From CAZWRV01 sp964636325 (GTDB lineage: Bacteria > Verrucomicrobiota > Lentisphaeria > Victivallales > GWF2-50-93): DNA of 32,796 bases. The stretch lies in contig CAZWRV010000072.1 of NCBI GenBank assembly GCA_964636325.1, positions 1 through 32,796 on the forward strand, in the 5' to 3' direction. The notes below the pieces were generated by a model that saw nothing but the letters and a program-made list of their open reading frames with translations, did no database searches and was not told the origin of the DNA. The first letter of the stretch is position 1. Each line of letters opens with the position of its first letter. Below, in pieces: positions 29,360-32,796 of this stretch. A program made the translations under genes and the position numbers.

Positions 29360-29716
29360 ATGCAAATACGAAAACAGGACGCGAAAGGGAAAATTCGCGA
29401 AAAGTTCGACGTGCTGAGGCGCAGGCTTTCAAGAACCGGGCTGGTCGTCCGGGGGAATGTCACCGAGCGGGAGATAAGGGCCGCCGGCAGGCGGACCGCG
29501 CGGAAGAAAAGCTACGGCCCGTACTTCCAGTGGACATTCAAGAGGCATGGGAAGACGGTTACGGTCAACCTGAGCGCGGCGCAGCGGAAAATATTCCAGG
29601 CCGCCATTGAAAACAACAGGAACCTGGAGAATATTGTATCGGAGATAAGGCTTTCGCTGGCGGTGCTCGAACTCTCGGCAAAGGGGGGTCAGGAAGAGGA
29701 GGAGGCGCAACCCTGA
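29360..29716 (+). CDS. Small IS-associated protein (DUF6788-like)
   Basis: 118 basic residues. The central block KKSYGPYFQWTFKRHGKTVTV followed by LSAAQRKIFQAAIENNRNLE matches small ORFs commonly found next to transposases in PVC and other genomes (DUF6788-like: GPYYxW..R..GKT..V, then a helical N-x-R-x-L region). The biochemical role is unknown. GGAAGGA lies 5 bases before the ATG. Divergent from the IS4 transposase fragment, 11 bp away, so both probably come from the same mobile element or a recombined pair. The region from here to 29828 contains only a 12-bp palindrome (ACCCCCGGGGGT, 29776-29787). Confidence 0.65.
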   Translation: MQIRKQDAKGKIREKFDVLRRRLSRTGLVVRGNVTEREIRAAGRRTARKKSYGPYFQWTFKRHGKTVTVNLSAAQRKIFQAAIENNRNLENIVSEIRLSLAVLELSAKGGQEEEEAQP

Positions 29717-29828
29717 TAAATGAGGCTAAATTTCCCTTATCTTAGTGGCATTCTTTCGTGGACAAGTATTTATTGACCCCCGGGGGTGATGATAGAGCCA
29801 GTAACTAAAGAAGCGGGAAGCTATAAAA

Positions 29829-31325
29829 TTGAAAATTAATTACAGAAAAATCCTCCTTTTTCTCGCGTTTTTCTGGCTCTACTCTTCTGTCTGCCATTAT
29901 CCGAATGTCAACGAAATATCCCGTTTCGGACTGACCTGGTCAATAGTTGACAGGCACCGCCTCGACATAGACACGGTCCAGAGCTTCACCATAGACAAGG
30001 CGTTCTACAAAGGGCATTATTATTGCGACAAGGCTCCCGGGCTCTCTTTCGCGGCAGTTCCAGTCTACGCGCTATATAAGTTTCTGATCGAGCCTCCGCT
30101 GATGGGCTATTTCAGGGCAGGGCTTCAAGACGATGACATCGAAGGGAAAATAGCTCTCGACAGACTTTCCCATCAGTTCAAGCTGTGGGCGGCCAGGGCA
30201 TTGACGGTAAGCATGCTGTCGGCGCTCTTTGCAGTTTTCTTCATAATAGTCCTCGGGAAAAAATACGGGGTTGTTGGTACGATTCTAGGATACGCATATG
30301 CGCTTGGCACGATGGCATTCTGCTACAGCACTGTATTCTATGCCCATCAGATTGCTGCGGCTCTGCTTTTCACGTCATTTTTAATGATTGATTCGAAGTT
30401 CGGGAAAAACTCCTTTGTCTCGGATTTCCTTCCGGGTCTACTGATCGGGATTTCATTCATCTTTGAATATCCTACTCTATTGATAGGCGGTATAATAGGC
30501 ATTTATCACATATGCCTGTTATTTAAAGAATCCGCAAATGACGGACATCTGAACCGGAAAAGATATCTTACAAGGTTTGCCATATTTGCGGCAGGGGCGT
30601 TTCTACCAGTCATCGGCATCCCCTTCTACAACAACGCCTGCTTTGGCAATCCCTTCAAACTCGGATATGGGATGCTTGTAGAAGGCACAAAATTCAAAGA
30701 GGAGATGGACAAGGGAATTTTCGGGATAAACCTTCCTTCCTTCTCCGCCATGTGGGGAATCACCTTCAGTCCCAAAAAAGGAATCTTCATCATGAGTCCA
30801 TTCCTTGTCTTCGCGTTTCCCGCTGTAATCATTGAAATTTCCAGATGGCATCGTGACGGTTTCAAGAAAATAAATTGGGGATACCTTGCGGCAATGCTGG
30901 TTGTTACGGTATATTTCCTTTTCAATTCCGGGTATCATTTCTGGGACGGAGGCGCCTCGGTTGGGCCAAGGCACTTTATCCCTGCTCTTCCCTTCATGGT
31001 CTATCTCTGCACAGTGCTTGGTAGAAAATGGATTGTACCTTTAAGTCTTGCCGCGACTGTCTCCATTGTATTTGCTTCGGTAGCGACGGTCACGGATCCC
31101 CAGTCGCTGAAGGTCTATCCACTATGGGAAGAATCCTGGCCGATGTTTCTGAGCTCTAAAATTTCCCTTACCCCATTCCATCTGCTAGGCTATTATGGAT
31201 TTTTCCCTCAAATTATGTATTTCCTTGTCCCCGCTCTGCTCTTTCTCACATATTTTTTTCTGGATAAATACATAGTATCTGGCGCCCAATGCGGACTATG
31301 GCCACAAGCAAACATGGAAATTTGA
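29829..31325 (+). CDS. Polytopic membrane protein, possible GT-C glycosyltransferase
   Basis: 498 residues with about 10-11 predicted membrane helices (ILLFLAFFWLYSSV, VSMLSALFAVFFIIVLG, FLPGLLIGISFIFEYPTLLI, AGAFLPVIGIPF, LVPALLFLTYFFLD). The first outer loop holds LTWSIVDRHRLDIDTVQ and YKGHYYCDKAPGLSFAAVPV, acidic- and Tyr-rich loop motifs seen in GT39/DUF2029-type lipid-linked sugar transferases, and near 375 is GYHFWDGGASVGPRHFIPAL. This supports sugar transfer from a polyprenyl donor, but the donor and acceptor are unknown. The start is TTG at 29829 with GGGAAG about 9 bases upstream. GC content is clearly below the left part of the window, suggesting acquisition by transfer. Confidence 0.8.
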   Translation: MKINYRKILLFLAFFWLYSSVCHYPNVNEISRFGLTWSIVDRHRLDIDTVQSFTIDKAFYKGHYYCDKAPGLSFAAVPVYALYKFLIEPPLMGYFRAGLQDDDIEGKIALDRLSHQFKLWAARALTVSMLSALFAVFFIIVLGKKYGVVGTILGYAYALGTMAFCYSTVFYAHQIAAALLFTSFLMIDSKFGKNSFVSDFLPGLLIGISFIFEYPTLLIGGIIGIYHICLLFKESANDGHLNRKRYLTRFAIFAAGAFLPVIGIPFYNNACFGNPFKLGYGMLVEGTKFKEEMDKGIFGINLPSFSAMWGITFSPKKGIFIMSPFLVFAFPAVIIEISRWHRDGFKKINWGYLAAMLVVTVYFLFNSGYHFWDGGASVGPRHFIPALPFMVYLCTVLGRKWIVPLSLAATVSIVFASVATVTDPQSLKVYPLWEESWPMFLSSKISLTPFHLLGYYGFFPQIMYFLVPALLFLTYFFLDKYIVSGAQCGLWPQANMEI

Positions 31326-31833
31326 AGAACCGATAATGATTTTTCGCATGGAAGCTGAAAAAAAAGGAATAGATTTCCCCTTCAGCCATAGGCGCCGAAG
31401 ACGAAGAACCCTCTCTTTTTTGCGAACTTGTAAAGGCAACTTTTTTCAGGAATCGCCGAATCCTTCATGTTGTGATCGGGGAGAGGGGAGAAATCGAGCT
31501 CGGCATTCTTATTCTCCCGTCCGGAGGTCGGGCGAGCCTTTTCCTCCAGAATGAATTAATGATAGGAATTTTGATTTTCATCATAGCTTGACGATAGCAA
31601 GGCAGAGCGGAATTTCAAGCATGGGGGCGGTCAAAACCGGGCAGAACTATGGCGAATAACCCTTTTCGAGCCCCGGTGGCCGAGGCACCGTAGGGGGAAG
31701 CCCCAATCTGCAAATGGAAACGCCCTGGAAACCTGGGATTTTCATGGCTGAGACTGCGTGTCAGGCTCTCCCGCGCCGTGCCGGGAAATCAGAAGCTTGC
31801 CAGAAACTCGTCGATAGGAACATAAACGCAATC
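31326..31833. other. Stretch with no recognisable gene
   Basis: Between the membrane protein and the toxin-antitoxin remnant the ORFs on both strands are short and low-complexity. An imperfect hairpin (GCTGAA...TTCAGC, about 31355-31387) could end the upstream transcript. The part from 31620 to 31700 is GC-rich with short stems (GGGG-GAAG-CCCC), but I could not match it to a known RNA family. Confidence 0.4.
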
Positions 31834-31959
31834 CAATTGGAAATCGTCGGCGGGCGGCGCGCATGCTGTGAAAGGATCATTTCGGCCAGGAAGGCGAAGG
31901 AAAGAAAATACTACACGGAGCACGCAAGATGCGAAAACAATATGACTTCTCGAAGATGA
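31834..31959 (+). pseudogene. Remnant of a BrnT-type toxin (C-terminal part)
   Basis: The frame ends with VGGRRACCERIISARKAKER and YYTEHARCENN, close to the RIISARKAxxxERxxYE ending that marks BrnT ribonuclease toxins. Only the last strand and helix are recognisable; the catalytic N-terminal part is missing and the join at GGRR suggests an internal deletion. It overlaps the antitoxin start, as in intact brnTA operons. Confidence 0.55.
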
Positions 31960-32066
31960 AGACCTTCCGCAATCCGTTCGCGGAAAGGTTCAAGAAGCAG
32001 ATCACCATCCGTATTGACACCGACGCCCTTAAATATTTCAGGCTCTTACGCAGAATTTGTGAATAA
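31929..32066 (+). CDS. BrnA-type antitoxin, C-terminally truncated
   Basis: 45 residues: MRKQYDFSKMKTFRNPFAER, FKKQITIRIDTDALKYF, then LLRRICE and stop. The YDFSKMK-x-R-NP and KKQ(I/V)TIR(I/L)D-x-D-x-(I/L)xYF blocks are the N-terminal signature of BrnA ribbon-helix-helix antitoxins, which repress their own operon and neutralise BrnT. Normal proteins continue about 30-40 residues with the second and third helices (ETGIPYQTLI-type). Here coding ends just where palindromic repeat DNA begins (32080 on), so the gene was probably cut by insertion of that element. DNA binding is unlikely without the helices. Confidence 0.6.
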   Translation: MRKQYDFSKMKTFRNPFAERFKKQITIRIDTDALKYFRLLRRICE

Positions 32067-32079
32067 AAAGTAATGGAAA

Positions 32080-32175
32080 CTGGGGCTGCCTGCCCCAGAC
32101 CCCGGGGATTTTAAAGGCATAAGGGGAGCAGTTCCGGACAGCATTGGATGAAAAGCAGGGAGGCCGAAGCCTCCC
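32080..32175. repeat. GC-rich palindromic repeat block
   Basis: Hairpin CTGGGGC-TGCCT-GCCCCAG (32080-32098), palindrome CCCCGGGG (32100-32107), then hairpin GGGAGGC-CGAA-GCCTCCC (32158-32175). This kind of dispersed intergenic repeat immediately follows the truncated antitoxin. DNA from 32176 to 32438 shows no convincing gene. Confidence 0.55.
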
Positions 32176-32438
32176 TCCTTCCGCAACCGTCCGTTGCTGT
32201 CCCGTCCGGTTATCCCTTGGCGGGCGCATCCCTGCGGAGCCGCCTCCGTTTGGCCGGACAACTGAATATAATGAGGGTACGGCGCTGTGGCAATAAAATA
32301 TTTCATGGCTTTTGCGGCAAGGATGTTTGAAGTGCGCATCGCAGGCATCTTTTTTACTTTGATGAGCATTTACTTCTGATAATCCGTGTTCTAAGTGGTA
32401 AGTCTCATGCACTAGGACAATGGAAGCGATCTCAGGAC

Positions 32439-32771
32439 TTAACAGGAAAAACATTCTCCATTTAATAAAATATGTTGTGTCTCAAGATATGCGGTAGCAT
32501 AAGCAGGCTTGTAAGTAAATGCCTCGATAAATTTGAATAAGCCTCCTCTTGTGACTCTATAATCAGTAAATAAAGATGAAGGATACATAGTAATATCATC
32601 AGAAAAATACTTATCACATATCCGTGAGGCAAAATTAATGGATTTGGCAATAAATAATTCCTCAGACATATTTAATTTGCGAACTTTGCTTAAGCATACA
32701 GAACTTATTTGTACCAATGCATTTAATGTTGGTGATATTAGTGTGATCTTTCGCACTTTTTCAACCACCAA
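32439..32771 (-). CDS. Doubtful hypothetical protein in AT-rich DNA
   Basis: A 110-residue ORF opening with TTG near the window end (an in-frame TGA lies 15 bases upstream of it). The sequence includes NMSEELFIAKSINFASRICD and LFKFIEAFTYKPAYATAYLE, which look protein-like, but I recognise no family. Base composition is far more AT-rich than the rest of the window, implying foreign origin. No good ribosome site was seen; the ATG at the internal Met (NMSEEL) is an alternative start. Confidence 0.35.
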   Translation of the reverse strand: MVVEKVRKITLISPTLNALVQISSVCLSKVRKLNMSEELFIAKSINFASRICDKYFSDDITMYPSSLFTDYRVTRGGLFKFIEAFTYKPAYATAYLETQHILLNGECFSC

Positions 32772-32796
32772 ATTAGTCCGTCAGGAAGCATAGGCA

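Noticed and set aside
31620..31710. Possible structured RNA (SRP-like or riboswitch-like) in the gene-free stretch
   Set aside because: Short stems are present, but neither the SRP GGAAG/GCAGC core nor any riboswitch consensus I know could be found.
32038..32454. 138-codon minus-strand ORF over the palindromic repeats
   Set aside because: It consists largely of translated repeat sequence and lies opposite the antitoxin remnant.

Overview
The window reads as chromosome from a GC-rich member of the Verrucomicrobiota/Lentisphaerota side of the PVC group, most like Victivallis or Lentisphaera relatives. The grounds are a 51-residue PVC-type small basic protein, a type II pseudopilin with the FTLIELLVVIAIIAILASLL leader placed among glycoside hydrolase genes, a GntR regulator with a LacI-like sensor, a URO-D/MtaA-type protein, an ECF sigma factor and many secreted beta-rich proteins. 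No rRNA, tRNA or CRISPR array was seen.

Layout. 1-5.9 kb: a block of hairpins, the small basic protein, a secreted protein flanked by palindromic repeats, a YmdB-type phosphoesterase, two tandem secreted beta-helix paralogues and ispH (minus strand). 5.9-10.3 kb (plus strand): glutamine-dependent NAD synthetase (nadE), facing ispH across a possible operator, then a GH95 alpha-L-fucosidase. 10.4-12.4 kb (minus): a repeat-rich putative lipoprotein and a small secreted protein. 12.7-14.8 kb (plus): ECF sigma factor with a clear promoter, a possible 45-residue membrane peptide, a nucleotidyltransferase, and a bcp peroxiredoxin lacking its N-terminus. 14.9-16 kb (minus): a URO-D family protein.

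16.2-26.9 kb is a single-direction (minus-strand) carbohydrate-utilisation cluster. In transcription order it holds a GntR/LacI-type regulator, a sialate O-acetylesterase-like SGNH hydrolase, a large predicted glycosidase-like protein, a GH71-like enzyme fused to an FGE/SUMF1-like domain, a pseudopilin and a beta-propeller glycosidase. The likely logic is that the regulator senses a sugar, the exported enzymes deacetylate and cut a complex glycan, and the pseudopilin contributes to secretion or surface display. Just 5' of the esterase gene are what look like the last residues of another FGE domain and then the first residues of a pseudopilin, the same order as the intact FGE-pseudopilin pair 4-5 kb downstream. 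This suggests the cluster was reshuffled by recombination.

27.0-28.8 kb (minus): a Ddl-like ATP-grasp ligase followed by a UPF0316-type membrane protein whose C-terminus resembles a degenerate GHKL ATPase. From 28.9 kb the window becomes a patchwork: an IS4-family transposase fragment, an IS-associated small ORF, a lower-GC polytopic membrane protein (possible GT-C glycosyltransferase), a degraded BrnT/BrnA toxin-antitoxin pair, palindromic repeats, and an AT-rich end with one doubtful ORF. Short palindromic elements of several families lie throughout; some overlap gene ends or sit inside a coding region.
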